A model generated the notes under the pieces. It was not told the origin of the DNA and did no database searches. It saw only the letters and a list, made by a program, of their open reading frames with translations. Below, in pieces: positions 18,574 through 26,976 of a stretch of DNA of 64,000 nucleotides. This stretch comes from Streptomyces sp. NBC_01408 (lineage in GTDB: Bacteria; Actinomycetota; Actinomycetes; Streptomycetales; Streptomycetaceae). Both the position numbers and the translations under genes were made by a program. The DNA lies in contig NZ_JAPEPJ010000001.1 of the NCBI RefSeq assembly GCF_026340255.1, positions 124,001-188,000 of the forward strand, read 5' to 3'. Within the stretch, counting starts at the first letter, position 1, and each line of letters begins with the position of its first letter.

Positions 18574-19584
18574 CTAGAAGAGCACCCGGGCGAGCGCCGT
18601 GCGCGCCGCCGAGACCCGCGGGTCGTCCGCGCCGATCACCTCGAACAGCTCCAGCAGCCGCAGCCGTACGGCGTCCCGGTCCTCACCGAACGTCACCCGC
18701 ACGGTGTCCACCAGGCGCCCGAAGGCGTCCTCCACGTGACCGCCGACCAGGTCGAGGTCGGCCGCGGCGATCTGCGCCGCCGGATCCCGCGGGTTCTCGG
18801 CGGCCGCGGTGCGCACCGCCTGCGGGTTCATGTCCTGCACCCGGGTGAGCAGTTCGGCCTGGGCCAGGCCCAGCTTGGCCTCGATGTTGCCCGGGTCGTC
18901 GGCCAGCACGTTCTTGTACGCCTGGACCGCGCCGCCCAGGTCACCGGCGTCCAGCGCCACGACGGCCGCCTCCAGCAGCGCGTCGTGCGGACCGGCCGGA
19001 ACCTCGGCCTCGGCGGCGGCATCGGCGGCGCCCGGGATGGCCCCCTCGGCGTCCGGGTCCACCTCGATGCCGATGATCCCGAAGCGCTCCTCGGCGACCT
19101 GCACCAGCTGGGCCAGGGTCTCGCGGATCTGCTGCTCGGGGGCCACGCCCTGGAACAGGGGCAGCACCTGGCCCGCGACCACGGCGAAGACGGCCGGGAT
19201 GCCCTGGATGCCGAACTGCTGCATCAGCATCTGGTTGGCGTCGACGTCGACCTTCGCCAGGACGAGGCGGCCGTTCGCCTCGACGGTCAGCCGCTCCAGG
19301 AGCGGGCTGAGCTGCTTGCACGGCTCGCACCACTCGGCCCAGAAGTCGAGGACCACCGGGACCTCGGCGGAGAGCTGGAGCACATCGCGTTCAAAGCCGG
19401 CCTCGTCTACGTCGATGACGAGCGCGGACGGCGCGACGGCGCCGGCGGACGCGCCGCCACCGCCCTGGCCGGCCTGCCGTGCCGATTCGGCGCGGGCCTG
19501 CTCGGCCTTCGCCTTGGCCTCACCGGCCGCCTTCACCGCGGCGAGGTCGACGACGCCGCTCATGGACATGTTTCTGGGCTGCAT
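18574..19584 (-). CDS. Thioredoxin-TPR protein (CnoX/YbbN-like co-chaperone)
   Basis: A 336-residue protein with an Ala/Lys-rich leader (1-50), a thioredoxin domain (about 50-160) whose active site is WCEPC, with the cis-Pro loop GIPAVFAV, and a C-terminal tetratricopeptide-like helical half (GDLGGAVQAYKNVLADDPGNIEAKLGLAQ). This domain order is that of CnoX/YbbN, which in other bacteria protects substrates from oxidation and hands them to chaperones; function here is inferred. The WCEPC motif with Glu instead of Gly shifts redox properties away from a classical thioredoxin. Start ATG at 19584; an internal ATG six codons later is an alternative. Confidence 0.85.
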   Translation of the reverse strand: MQPRNMSMSGVVDLAAVKAAGEAKAKAEQARAESARQAGQGGGGASAGAVAPSALVIDVDEAGFERDVLQLSAEVPVVLDFWAEWCEPCKQLSPLLERLTVEANGRLVLAKVDVDANQMLMQQFGIQGIPAVFAVVAGQVLPLFQGVAPEQQIRETLAQLVQVAEERFGIIGIEVDPDAEGAIPGAADAAAEAEVPAGPHDALLEAAVVALDAGDLGGAVQAYKNVLADDPGNIEAKLGLAQAELLTRVQDMNPQAVRTAAAENPRDPAAQIAAADLDLVGGHVEDAFGRLVDTVRVTFGEDRDAVRLRLLELFEVIGADDPRVSAARTALARVLF

Positions 19585-19757
19585 GCGTACATCCTCCCCC
19601 GAGTGCGCGCGTCAACGAAAAAGATCGCGTGAATTACCGCGCCAAACCCGCCGTACTGCGGGTTGACGCGGGTGGTGCGGTCATGGAACTGCGGTCCTGA
19701 GATGTTCGGCGCCGGGTCCCCACCTGGCGCCAGTAGCCCATCGCGTGGTTGTCGCTC

Positions 19758-19780
19758 TTACGCTACGAGCCGTAGCGTAA
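19758..19780. promoter_or_regulatory. TetR-type operator
   Basis: Ten-base perfect arms TTACGCTACG (19758-19767) and CGTAGCGTAA (19771-19780) around AGC. It lies in the 282-bp divergent region, 86 bp before the TetR start, and has the length and symmetry of TetR operators. The likely ligand is the adjacent TetR protein regulating itself and perhaps the divergent thioredoxin-TPR gene. Confidence 0.7.
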
Positions 19781-19866
19781 CTCCTCGCGCCCCGCCGCGC
19801 CCCGTGATCTGAAGCACAGCGATTCCCGACCCGGCGGTTCCGCTACCGACGGGTATGGTCTCGGCC

Positions 19867-20529
19867 ATGCGCAACCCCAGCCACGGCACGAGCACCGGCA
19901 CCAGCAGCGGCACCGGCTCCGCGAGCGGCCGCACCGGCCGCCCCCGGAGCGCCGCGGCGGACGCCGCCATCCTGGAGGCGACGCGGGACGCGCTGGTCGA
20001 GCTGGGCTGGTCGAAGCTGACGATGGGCGACGTCTCGGCGCGCGCTGGGGTCGCCAAGACCACCCTCTACCGGCGCTGGGCCGGCAAGAACGAGCTGGTC
20101 GTGGACGCGGTCGCCGAGCTCTTCGACGAACTGGAACTGCCGGACCGGGGCTCGCTCGAAGCCGACATCGAGTACGTGGTCCTCCAGTTCGCGCAGCTGC
20201 TGCGGCGCCCGGAGGCCCGTACGGCCCTGATGGCCGTGGTCGCCGAGTCCACCCGGGACGAGGCCCTGCGTGACCGGATCCGGTCGGCCATCGTGGACCG
20301 GCAGAAACGTCTCGTCGTACTGGGTCGCGAACGGGCGCAGGCCCGTGGCGAACTCCCGGACGAGGAGGACGGGGCCCTCGCGGGCCACACCACGGACCTG
20401 ATATTCGACGTGATCGCCGGCACGGTGGTGCACCGGGCGCTGGTGAGCTCCGAACCGGTGGACGAGCTCTGGGTGTCCACCTTCACGGCCCTGCTGATGC
20501 ACGGCCTGCGAGGCCCGGCCCCGGCCTGA
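19867..20529 (+). CDS. TetR-family transcriptional regulator
   Basis: About 220 residues. A Ser/Thr/Gly-rich N-terminal arm is followed by a typical TetR DNA-binding domain (ILEATRDALVELGWSKLTMGDVSARAGVAKTTLYRRWAGKNELVVDAV) and a TetR_C-type ligand domain (EYVVLQFAQLLRRPEARTALMAVVAEST; DLIFDVIAGTVVHRALV). Starts at 19855 and 19867 are both possible; no clear ribosome binding site decides between them, and the transcript may be leaderless. The palindromic operator upstream is its probable target. The ligand is unknown. Confidence 0.85.
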   Translation: MRNPSHGTSTGTSSGTGSASGRTGRPRSAAADAAILEATRDALVELGWSKLTMGDVSARAGVAKTTLYRRWAGKNELVVDAVAELFDELELPDRGSLEADIEYVVLQFAQLLRRPEARTALMAVVAESTRDEALRDRIRSAIVDRQKRLVVLGRERAQARGELPDEEDGALAGHTTDLIFDVIAGTVVHRALVSSEPVDELWVSTFTALLMHGLRGPAPA

Positions 20530-20562
20530 GCCGCGCGGGGCGGGCGGCACCAGCCAATATCC

Positions 20563-20630
20563 AGCCCCGCCGGCGTTTGAGGCGCGGGGGCTCGGGGGCA
20601 GAGCCCCCGCAAGGGCGCCGCACCCGCCCC
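20563..20630 (+). repeat. Streptomyces-type intergenic repeat, copy 1
   Basis: Starts AGCCCCGCCGGCGTTTGAGG, continues with a second hairpin (arms GGGGGCTC 20586-20593 and GAGCCCCC 20601-20608) and ends with GGCGCCGCACCCGCCCC. It closely resembles a dispersed intergenic element found many times in Streptomyces chromosomes (from memory), and a diverged copy occurs at 45502-45571. It sits between convergent genes, 20 bp from the icmA stop, where it may serve as terminator. Confidence 0.65.
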
Positions 20631-20650
20631 AGCGGCGGAGCCTCGGGCGG

Positions 20651-22351
20651 CTAGAAGCCCGGCGGCTCCGTGTACGTGCCCCACTCGTCCCGCAGCACGT
20701 TGCAGATCTCGCCCAGCGTGGCCTCGGCGCGGACCGCGTCCAGCATGGCCGGGATCATGTTCGACCCGTCCCGGGCGGCCTCCAGCATCGCCTTCAGCGA
20801 GGCCGCGACCTTGATGTCGTCCCGCCGGCCCTTGCGCGCCGCCAGCTCCCGCACCTGGACGGTCTCCACCTCGTGGCTGACCCGGAGGATCTCCAGGTCC
20901 CCGGTGACCGACCCGTGGTGGACGTTGACACCGACGACCCGCTTGTCGCCCTTCTCCAGCGACCGCTGGTACTGGAAGGCCGACTCGGCGATCTCCCCGG
21001 TGAACCAGCCGTCCTCGATGCCGCGCAGGATGCCCGAGGTGATCGGTCCGATCGGGTGGCGCCCGTCCGGGTGGGCGCGCAGCCCGCGCTCCTTGATCTG
21101 CTCGAAGATCTTCTCGGCGTCCGCCTCGATGCGGTCGGTGAGCTGCTCGACGTACCAGGAACCGCCGAGCGGGTCGGCCACGTTGGCCACGCCCGTCTCC
21201 TCCATGAGCACCTGCTGGGTGCGCAGGGCGATCTCGGCCGCCTGCTCGCTCGGCAGCGCGAGGGTCTCGTCGAGGGCGTTGGTGTGCAGCGAGTTGGTGC
21301 CGCCGAGGACGGCCGCGAGCGCCTCCACGGCGGTGCGTACGACGTTGTTGTACGGCTGCTGCGCGGTCAGGGAGACCCCGGCCGTCTGGGTGTGGAAGCG
21401 CAGCCACATGGACTTGTCGCTCTGCGCCCCGTAGACCTCCTTCATCCAGCGCGCCCAGATCCGGCGGGCGGCGCGGAACTTGGCGATCTCCTCGAAGAAG
21501 TCGAGGTGCGCGTCGAAGAAGAAGGAGAGTCCGGGCGCGAAGTCGTCCACGTCCATGCCGCGCGAGAGCCCGAGCTCCACGTAGCCGAAGCCGTCCGCCA
21601 GGGTGTACGCGAGCTCCTGCGCGGCCGTCGCCCCGGCCTCGCGGATGTGGTAGCCGGAGACGGACAGCGGCTTGTAGGCGGGAATGCCCTTCGTGCAGTA
21701 CTCCATGAGGTCGCCGATGAGGCGCAGGTGCGGCTCGGGCTCGAAGAGCCACTCCTTCTGGGCGATGTACTCCTTGAAGATGTCGGTCTGGAGCGTGCCG
21801 TTCAGTACGGCGGGGTCCACGCCCTGCCGCTCGGCGGCCACGAGGTACATGCAGAAGGCGGGAACGGCGGGGCCGGAGATGGTCATCGAGGTCGTGACGT
21901 CGCCCAGCGGGATGTCCTTGAACAGGACCTCCATGTCGGCGGCGGAGTCTATGGCGACCCCGCAGTGCCCGACCTCGCCGAGGGCGCGGGGGTCGTCGGA
22001 GTCCCGCCCCATGAGCGTCGGCATGTCGAAGGCGACCGAGAGCCCGCCGCCGCCGGCGGCGAGGATCATCTTGTACCGCTCGTTGGTCTGCTCGGCGTTC
22101 CCGAAGCCGGCGAACTGCCGGATGGTCCAGGTCCGCCCCCGGTAGCCGGTGGCGTGCAGGCCCCGGGTGTACGGGTACTCCCCCGGCCACCCGATGCGCT
22201 CGAACCCCTCGTACGCATCGCCGGGCCGGGGCCCGTACACCGGATCGACCGCATCGCCGGAGAGAGTGGTGAAATCGGCCTCGCGCTTGCGGGCCTTGTC
22301 ATAGCGGGCCTGCCAGCGACGGCGGCCTTCCTCGATGGCGTGAGCGTCCAT
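20651..22351 (-). CDS. icmA: Isobutyryl-CoA mutase large subunit IcmA
   Basis: Adenosylcobalamin-dependent interconversion of isobutyryl-CoA and n-butyryl-CoA, linking valine breakdown to butyryl precursors for polyketides. The 566-residue protein is the substrate-binding barrel only, without the B12 domain, so it needs a separate IcmB subunit not present here. Two diagnostic residues distinguish it from methylmalonyl-CoA mutase: Phe80 (TIRQFAGFG, Tyr in the latter) and Gln198 (EYIAQKEW, Arg in the latter), exactly at the IcmA positions. A perfect 22-bp palindrome lies 9 bp upstream of the ATG. Companion genes meaB and the epimerase are about 24 kb away. Confidence 0.95.
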   Translation of the reverse strand: MDAHAIEEGRRRWQARYDKARKREADFTTLSGDAVDPVYGPRPGDAYEGFERIGWPGEYPYTRGLHATGYRGRTWTIRQFAGFGNAEQTNERYKMILAAGGGGLSVAFDMPTLMGRDSDDPRALGEVGHCGVAIDSAADMEVLFKDIPLGDVTTSMTISGPAVPAFCMYLVAAERQGVDPAVLNGTLQTDIFKEYIAQKEWLFEPEPHLRLIGDLMEYCTKGIPAYKPLSVSGYHIREAGATAAQELAYTLADGFGYVELGLSRGMDVDDFAPGLSFFFDAHLDFFEEIAKFRAARRIWARWMKEVYGAQSDKSMWLRFHTQTAGVSLTAQQPYNNVVRTAVEALAAVLGGTNSLHTNALDETLALPSEQAAEIALRTQQVLMEETGVANVADPLGGSWYVEQLTDRIEADAEKIFEQIKERGLRAHPDGRHPIGPITSGILRGIEDGWFTGEIAESAFQYQRSLEKGDKRVVGVNVHHGSVTGDLEILRVSHEVETVQVRELAARKGRRDDIKVAASLKAMLEAARDGSNMIPAMLDAVRAEATLGEICNVLRDEWGTYTEPPGF

Positions 22352-22359
22352 GGCTCGAA

Positions 22360-22381
22360 TTTACTAGGACGTCCTAGTAAA
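22360..22381. promoter_or_regulatory. Perfect 22-bp palindrome at the icmA promoter
   Basis: Arms TTTACTAGGAC (22360-22370) and GTCCTAGTAAA (22371-22381) are fully complementary with no spacer, ending 9 bp before the icmA start. Such close placement would let a bound dimer block initiation or the ribosome. A TetR- or MarR-type regulator of acyl-CoA metabolism is the likely ligand; a MarR gene lies 440 bp upstream on the same strand. Confidence 0.75.
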
Positions 22382-22425
22382 TGTCGATGGGCAACCCCGG
22401 GGAGTCGCCCCGGGGCTGTGGGAAA

Positions 22426-22755
22426 TCAGGCCTTCGCGGTGACCAGGCCGCCGCTGACCAGCGGCTCGACCTCGGCGCGGACCTTGCGCTCGACGAAGAA
22501 CGCGGCGAGCGGGATCGTGCCGGAGAGCATGATCCACAGCATCTTGCCGAAGGACCACTTCGCCTTGGAGCTGAGGTCGAAGGCGAAAACCAGGTAGATC
22601 ATGAAGAGCACGCCGTGGGCCTGGGACACCACGAAGGTGAGGTCGGCGCCCTTGTCGAAGCCGTACTTGAAAACCATGCAGGTGCAGAGCACCAGCAGCA
22701 TGACGGCAGTGGCGAAGGCCATCACCCGGTAGCGGGTCAGCACGCTTTTCTTCAT
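22426..22755 (-). CDS. DUF3817 family small membrane protein
   Basis: A 109-residue protein with three hydrophobic segments (VMAFATAVMLLVLCTCMVF; VSQAHGVLFMIYLVFAFDL; MLWIMLSGTIPLAAFFVER). The HGVLF...YLV...F..KAKWSFGK pattern is typical of DUF3817, a family of unknown function. Start chosen at ATG 22755, where the conserved hydrophobic region begins shortly after; the frame upstream is non-coding. A second DUF3817 paralogue lies at 42065. Same direction as the MarR gene 68 bp upstream. Confidence 0.85.
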   Translation of the reverse strand: MKKSVLTRYRVMAFATAVMLLVLCTCMVFKYGFDKGADLTFVVSQAHGVLFMIYLVFAFDLSSKAKWSFGKMLWIMLSGTIPLAAFFVERKVRAEVEPLVSGGLVTAKA

Positions 22756-22823
22756 GCGACTGAGCCTAACCGTCCGTTTTGCGCGATCCCCACGCGGGTC
22801 ATCGGGGGGTGGCGTGACGGTGG

Positions 22824-23333
22824 TTACTTCTCCTCGAAGTCCGCGGCGGCCACCCGCAGCGGGCGCAGCAGCGCGAAGATCTCCGCGCACTCCTCGGCGT
22901 CGTACGCGCCGAGGCCGAAGTCGACCTCCATCAGGTCCTCGGTGGCGGCCTCGACGACCTCGCGGCCCTTGTCCGTGATGGAGGCCAGGGTGCCGCGGCC
23001 GTCGTTCGGGTTCGGACGCTTGTCGACGAGCCCGGAGCGCACCAGCCGGTCGACCGTGTTCGTCACCGACGTCGGGTGGACCATCAGCCGCTCGCCGATC
23101 TTCGACATCGGCAGCTCACCGGCCTTGGAGAAGGTGAGCAGCACCAGCGCCTCGTACCGCGCGAAGGTCAGTCCGTACGGCTTGACCACCGCGTCGACCT
23201 CACCGAGCAGGATCTGGTGCGCCCGCATGATCGAGGTGATCGCGGCCATCGAGGGCACCGGCCCCCACCGCTGCTGCCACAGCTCGTCGGCGCGGGCGAT
23301 GGGGTCGAAGGGAAGACTGAGCGGCTTGGGCAC
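22824..23333 (-). CDS. MarR-family transcriptional regulator
   Basis: A 169-residue MarR protein with the winged-helix core FARYEALVLLTFSKAGELPMSKIGERLMVHPTSVTNTVDRLVRSGLVDKRPNPNDGR, where the DxR wing motif is NDGR. It should bind a palindromic operator as a dimer. It is followed by DUF3817 and icmA on the same strand and preceded by the MFS gene with a 21-bp gap, so it may be co-transcribed with the exporter. It is a plausible but unproven ligand of the palindrome in front of icmA. Confidence 0.88.
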   Translation of the reverse strand: MPKPLSLPFDPIARADELWQQRWGPVPSMAAITSIMRAHQILLGEVDAVVKPYGLTFARYEALVLLTFSKAGELPMSKIGERLMVHPTSVTNTVDRLVRSGLVDKRPNPNDGRGTLASITDKGREVVEAATEDLMEVDFGLGAYDAEECAEIFALLRPLRVAAADFEEK

Positions 23334-23354
23334 GCACCAGACCCTACCGGGCGG

Positions 23355-24635
23355 TCATTTGGTGGCCAGCCCCGTCTCACCCCTCGGCCGCCCGCCCCCC
23401 GGGCCGGCGGCGCGCAGTTCCGCGAGGAGCACCAGGACCACGACGGTGCCGAGGACCCCGGCTCCGGTGACGACGGCGTGGACCGGCAGGAACTCGGCGG
23501 CGAGGCCGCCCAGGGCCATGCCGACGCCCTGGAGGGTCATCATTCCGGTGCTGAGCAGGGTCATCGCGCGGCCGCGCAGCTCGGCGGGGACGGCGTCCAC
23601 CCACCACTGGTCGAGCCCCAGGGTGTAAGCGTGGGCCAGCCCGGCGAGCAGCAGCGCCGCGAGCACGCCGGGCACGCCCGGCCGGACCGCGAAGAGCAGG
23701 AGCGGCAGCAGGCCCACGGCGGCGAGCGGGGCCACGATGCGCGAACGCGTTCGGGCGGTGAGCGCGGAACCCGCGTACACCTCACCGGCGATGGTGGCGG
23801 CGGGCAGCGCGCACATCAGCAGGCCGAGGGCGACGGTGCCGGCGCCGAGGCCGTCGACGTACGGGGCCAGCAGCACCTCGGGCACGACGACGAAGACGGG
23901 CGGCAGCCAGAACAGCAGGGTCAGGGCGCGCACCCGGCGCCCGCCGAGCACGGCGCCCAGACCGGCGCGCAGCCCGCCCAGTGGTGCCGGGCCGCTCCCG
24001 GGGGACGGGGCGCCCGCGCGGGCGGGGCGGGCGCGGGTTCCGAGGCCCAGCAGCAGCGCGGAACCGAGGAACCCGGCGGCGGTGAGGGCGACGGCCCCGC
24101 GCGGCGCGAGGACGGTCAGCAGCAGCCCGCCGAGGCCGAAGCCCACCAGTTGGGCGCTCTGGGCCACCATGCGCAGCAGCGAGCGGCCGAGGACGAAGGC
24201 CTCGCCGGCGCCGAGGATGTCGGCGAGGGAGGCGTTGCGGGTGCCCTGGAACAGCGGCGCCACGAAGGCCAGGACGCAGCGCAGTACGAGGAGCAGCGCG
24301 ACCGGGGTGCCCGGCCAGGCCATGGCCGCGGCGCCCGCCGCGCAGACGAGGTCGCACCCGACGAGCACCCGCCGGGCGGGGTAGCGGTCGGCGATCCCGG
24401 CGAGCAGGGTCCCGCCGAGGGCGTAGGGGAGGAAGCCGAGGGCGAAGGTGAGCGCGCTCATCAGCGGCGAGCCGGTGGCGCGGTAGACGAGGACGGTGAG
24501 GGAGATCTCGGCGACGACGAGGCCGAGCACGGACATCAGGTGCGCGGCGAAGACGGCCCGGAACTCCCTGACCCGGAAGACGGAGAGGTAACCGGCGGAG
24601 CCGGCTTCGGCCGGGGCCGGGGTGACGGTTGCCAT
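23355..24635 (-). CDS. MFS transporter
   Basis: A 426-residue membrane protein with 12 predicted hydrophobic segments, opening with FRVREFRAVFAAHLMSVLGLVVAEISLTVLVYRATGSPL and LPYALGGTLLAGIADRYPARRVLVGCD, which holds the MFS loop 2-3 signature. It resembles MFS_3-type drug exporters. It is divergent from an ArsR-like regulator across 103 bp containing a palindrome, the usual arrangement for regulated export. Substrate unknown. Confidence 0.88.
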   Translation of the reverse strand: MATVTPAPAEAGSAGYLSVFRVREFRAVFAAHLMSVLGLVVAEISLTVLVYRATGSPLMSALTFALGFLPYALGGTLLAGIADRYPARRVLVGCDLVCAAGAAAMAWPGTPVALLLVLRCVLAFVAPLFQGTRNASLADILGAGEAFVLGRSLLRMVAQSAQLVGFGLGGLLLTVLAPRGAVALTAAGFLGSALLLGLGTRARPARAGAPSPGSGPAPLGGLRAGLGAVLGGRRVRALTLLFWLPPVFVVVPEVLLAPYVDGLGAGTVALGLLMCALPAATIAGEVYAGSALTARTRSRIVAPLAAVGLLPLLLFAVRPGVPGVLAALLLAGLAHAYTLGLDQWWVDAVPAELRGRAMTLLSTGMMTLQGVGMALGGLAAEFLPVHAVVTGAGVLGTVVVLVLLAELRAAGPGGGRPRGETGLATK

Positions 24636-24673
24636 GCCCGCAGCGTCGCGGGCCTAGGCTGACGGGCGTAGGG

Positions 24674-24691
24674 ATTCGGCCTGAGCCGAAT
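24674..24691. promoter_or_regulatory. Operator between the MFS gene and its divergent regulator
   Basis: Seven-base perfect arms ATTCGGC (24674-24680) and GCCGAAT (24685-24691) around CTGA, in the middle of the 103-bp divergent region. It is well placed for the adjacent ArsR-like protein to control both genes. Confidence 0.6.
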
Positions 24692-24738
24692 GTTGAGCAA
24701 TGGTGAGCCGGGTGTTCCGGGGAGCGAGAGGGTGCGGC

Positions 24739-25731
24739 ATGGGGTTGCACCACCGGTTCGGGCACGAGGATCTGCTGCGCTGCCGGTTCGCGCTGTCGCC
24801 CGCGTGGGAGACGCAGGAGGCGGTCCGCACCCTGAGCCGCCCGGACCGGCAGGGCTATCACCTGCCGTGGCTGCAGCGGATCCGCGACGCCGCCGACGGG
24901 CTGGACCTGCGGCCGCTGTGGCTGCTGATGCCACGGCGGGGGCACAGTACGGACTTCATCAGCCCGCCGCCGAGCGGCCCCGGCGTGTCCTTCGCGGAGG
25001 AACTCGCGCTGATCCGCGCGGCGGATCCGGCCGAGGCGCGCGAGGACATGCGCAAGTCGCTGGCCTGCACGCCGGGCGCGCTCGACAGCGGCCTGGGCCG
25101 GTCCCTGCTCGCCGATCCGGCGCGGGCGGTGCGCGAACTGGCCGACCTGCTGGAGCGGGCCTGGAGCGTCCTGATCGAGCCGCACTGGCCGCGGCTGCGG
25201 GCCCTGTTGGAGGCGGACATCCTCTTCCACTCGCGCCGCCTCGCCGCCGGCGGGCTGGAGTCGCTCTTCGACGGTCTGCACCCGGACCTCCGCTGGGACG
25301 CCGCTTCCCTCACCCTGACCATCGAGCGGCCCAGTCACCACGATCGCGTCCTCGGCGGCCAGGGCCTGCTCCTCATGCCGAGTGCCTTCGTCTGGCCGCA
25401 GATCGCGGGCGGCTTCGACCCGCCCTGGCAGCCGACCGTCGTCTATCCGGCCCGCGGGGTCGGCGCCTTGTGGACCCCGGCGAGGGAGGACACCCCGGCC
25501 GCGCTGGCCCGGCTGCTGGGGCGCGTCCGGGCCGATGTGCTGTGCGCCCTGCACGAGCCGGCCTCCACCACGGCCCTGGCACACCGCCTGGGCCTGGCGC
25601 CCTCCACGGTCTCCGCGCACCTGGGGGTCCTGCGGGCTGCGGGCCTCCTCGTCTCGGCCCGCCACGGGCACCAGATCCTCTACGAACGGACCCCCCTGGC
25701 CATCGCCCTCACCACGGGCGACCAGGAGTAG
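24739..25731 (+). CDS. ArsR-like winged-helix transcriptional regulator with DUF5937-type N-terminal region
   Basis: About 330 residues. The C-terminal 80 residues are a winged helix of ArsR type (RVRADVLCALHEPASTTALAHRLGLAPSTVSAHLGVLRAAGLLVSARHGHQILYERTPLA). The long N-terminal region (DLLRCRFALSPAWETQEAVRTL...) matches the helical region found in actinobacterial regulators of the DUF5937 type; its ligand is unknown. There is no metal-binding CxC motif in the recognition helix. ATG at 24739 is preferred, with GAGAGGG upstream; an in-frame ATG at 24700 is possible. Confidence 0.82.
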   Translation: MGLHHRFGHEDLLRCRFALSPAWETQEAVRTLSRPDRQGYHLPWLQRIRDAADGLDLRPLWLLMPRRGHSTDFISPPPSGPGVSFAEELALIRAADPAEAREDMRKSLACTPGALDSGLGRSLLADPARAVRELADLLERAWSVLIEPHWPRLRALLEADILFHSRRLAAGGLESLFDGLHPDLRWDAASLTLTIERPSHHDRVLGGQGLLLMPSAFVWPQIAGGFDPPWQPTVVYPARGVGALWTPAREDTPAALARLLGRVRADVLCALHEPASTTALAHRLGLAPSTVSAHLGVLRAAGLLVSARHGHQILYERTPLAIALTTGDQE

Positions 25732-25747
25732 GGACGGCCACAGCACC

Positions 25748-25804
25748 AGGGGGTGTCCGGTGGATCATGGCCGGGCCCGGCCCGCCTGGCACCGGACACC
25801 CCCT
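25748..25804. terminator. Terminator downstream of the ArsR-like gene
   Basis: Perfect 14-bp arms AGGGGGTGTCCGGT (25748-25761) and complement (25791-25804) around a 29-bp GC-rich loop, 17 bp past the stop codon. Confidence 0.8.
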
Positions 25805-25889
25805 AGCGGTGTCGCACCCCGGGGCTGACGGTCCGTCATGCCACTATGTCCCGGTTCGCCGCCCGACCCTTCGTCCCCGAGGAAGCCGG

Positions 25890-26954
25890 ATGTCAGGCCG
25901 CCGCCGCCCCGCCGATCCCGCCGCCCCCGCCCGCGGGCCCGCCGCCTCCCGCCGGCGCGGACCCGCCGCCCTCGGTCTGGCGCTGTTGCTCATGGCGCTC
26001 CCGGGCTGCGCGGACGAGGACCGGCCGGAGGCCGCGCCCGCCCCGGCTCCGGCGGGGAGCGGGAAGGGGAGCGGCGCCTCCCCGTTCTGGGTCGACCCGG
26101 GGAGCGAAGCCGCCCGGCAGGTCGCGGCCTGGGAGGCGCAGGGCCGCTACGGCGACGCCCAGGTGCTGCGCCGGATCGCCGACCGGCCGCTGGCCCTGTG
26201 GCCCTCGGGCGGCGACCCCGGCCCCGGCATCCGCCGGGCCGCGGCGGGCGCCAGGGCGGCGCGGCAGACCCTGGTGCTCACCGCGCACCACATCCCGTAC
26301 CGCGACTGCGGGCAGCATCCGCCCGGCGGTGCGCGCGACGCGCGGGCCTACCGCGGCTGGATCGGCGCCTTCGCCGACGGCATCGGCGACACCCGGGCCC
26401 TGGTGATCCTGGAACCGGGCGCCCTCCCCCACGCCGTCGACGGCTGTATCGCCCCGGAACACCGCGCCGAGCGCTACCGGCTGCTCGCCGAGGCCGTGGA
26501 CCGGCTGAAGAAGAACCGGAACACCAAGGTCTACCTGGACGCGGGCCACCCGGCCTGGATCCCGGACCCGCGCGACCTCGTCGAGCCCCTGCGCAGGGCC
26601 GGTCTCGCCCGCGCCGACGGCTTCGCGCTCAACGTCTCCGGCTTCCAGCCCGACGCGGCGGTGCGGAAGTACGGCGCCAGGATCTCCGAGGCGGCCGGCG
26701 GCAAGCACTTCGTCCTCGACACCGGCCGCAACGGCGACGGCCCGCCGCCCGGCGAGGGGAAGCAGGCCGTGTGCAATCCGCCGGGCCGCTCCCTGGGGGT
26801 GGCACCGACCACCGACACCGGAGACCCGCTCGTGGACGCGTACCTCTGGGTCAACCGGCCCGGCACCTCGGACGGCCCCTGCCGGGGCGGCCCCGCAGCC
26901 GGCCGCTGGTGGCCGGAATACGCCCTGGGCCTGGCCCGCAGGGCCAGGGAGTGA
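25890..26954 (+). CDS. Lipoprotein-type glycoside hydrolase family 6 homologue, catalytic acid replaced
   Basis: GH6 enzymes cleave beta-1,4-glucans by inversion. The 354-residue protein has an Arg-rich N-terminus and a lipobox (LLMALPGC, Cys40), so it is probably exported and lipid-anchored. The GH6 fold is recognisable: PYRDCGQ (Asp139), KVYLDAGHPAW, ALNVSGFQ, VLDTGRNGDGP, NPPGRSLG and TGDPLVDAYLWV. The normally invariant EPD that carries the catalytic acid is EPG here (Gly177), and in the C-terminal loop NRPGTSD replaces the usual KxPGExD (Asn322, Thr326), with only Asp328 kept. It may be inactive or have changed activity. Start ATG at 25890 has GAGGAA about 5 nt upstream. Confidence 0.82.
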   Translation: MSGRRRPADPAAPARGPAASRRRGPAALGLALLLMALPGCADEDRPEAAPAPAPAGSGKGSGASPFWVDPGSEAARQVAAWEAQGRYGDAQVLRRIADRPLALWPSGGDPGPGIRRAAAGARAARQTLVLTAHHIPYRDCGQHPPGGARDARAYRGWIGAFADGIGDTRALVILEPGALPHAVDGCIAPEHRAERYRLLAEAVDRLKKNRNTKVYLDAGHPAWIPDPRDLVEPLRRAGLARADGFALNVSGFQPDAAVRKYGARISEAAGGKHFVLDTGRNGDGPPPGEGKQAVCNPPGRSLGVAPTTDTGDPLVDAYLWVNRPGTSDGPCRGGPAAGRWWPEYALGLARRARE

Positions 26955-26976
26955 CGGGCCCGGGCCCGGGAGCCCG

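Noticed and set aside
20067..22190. 707-residue minus-strand frame over tetR and icmA
   Set aside because: Shadow frame of icmA and antisense to tetR; no motif.
20651..22351. Methylmalonyl-CoA mutase assignment for the mutase gene
   Set aside because: Phe80 and Gln198 are the isobutyryl-CoA mutase residues and the B12 domain is absent.
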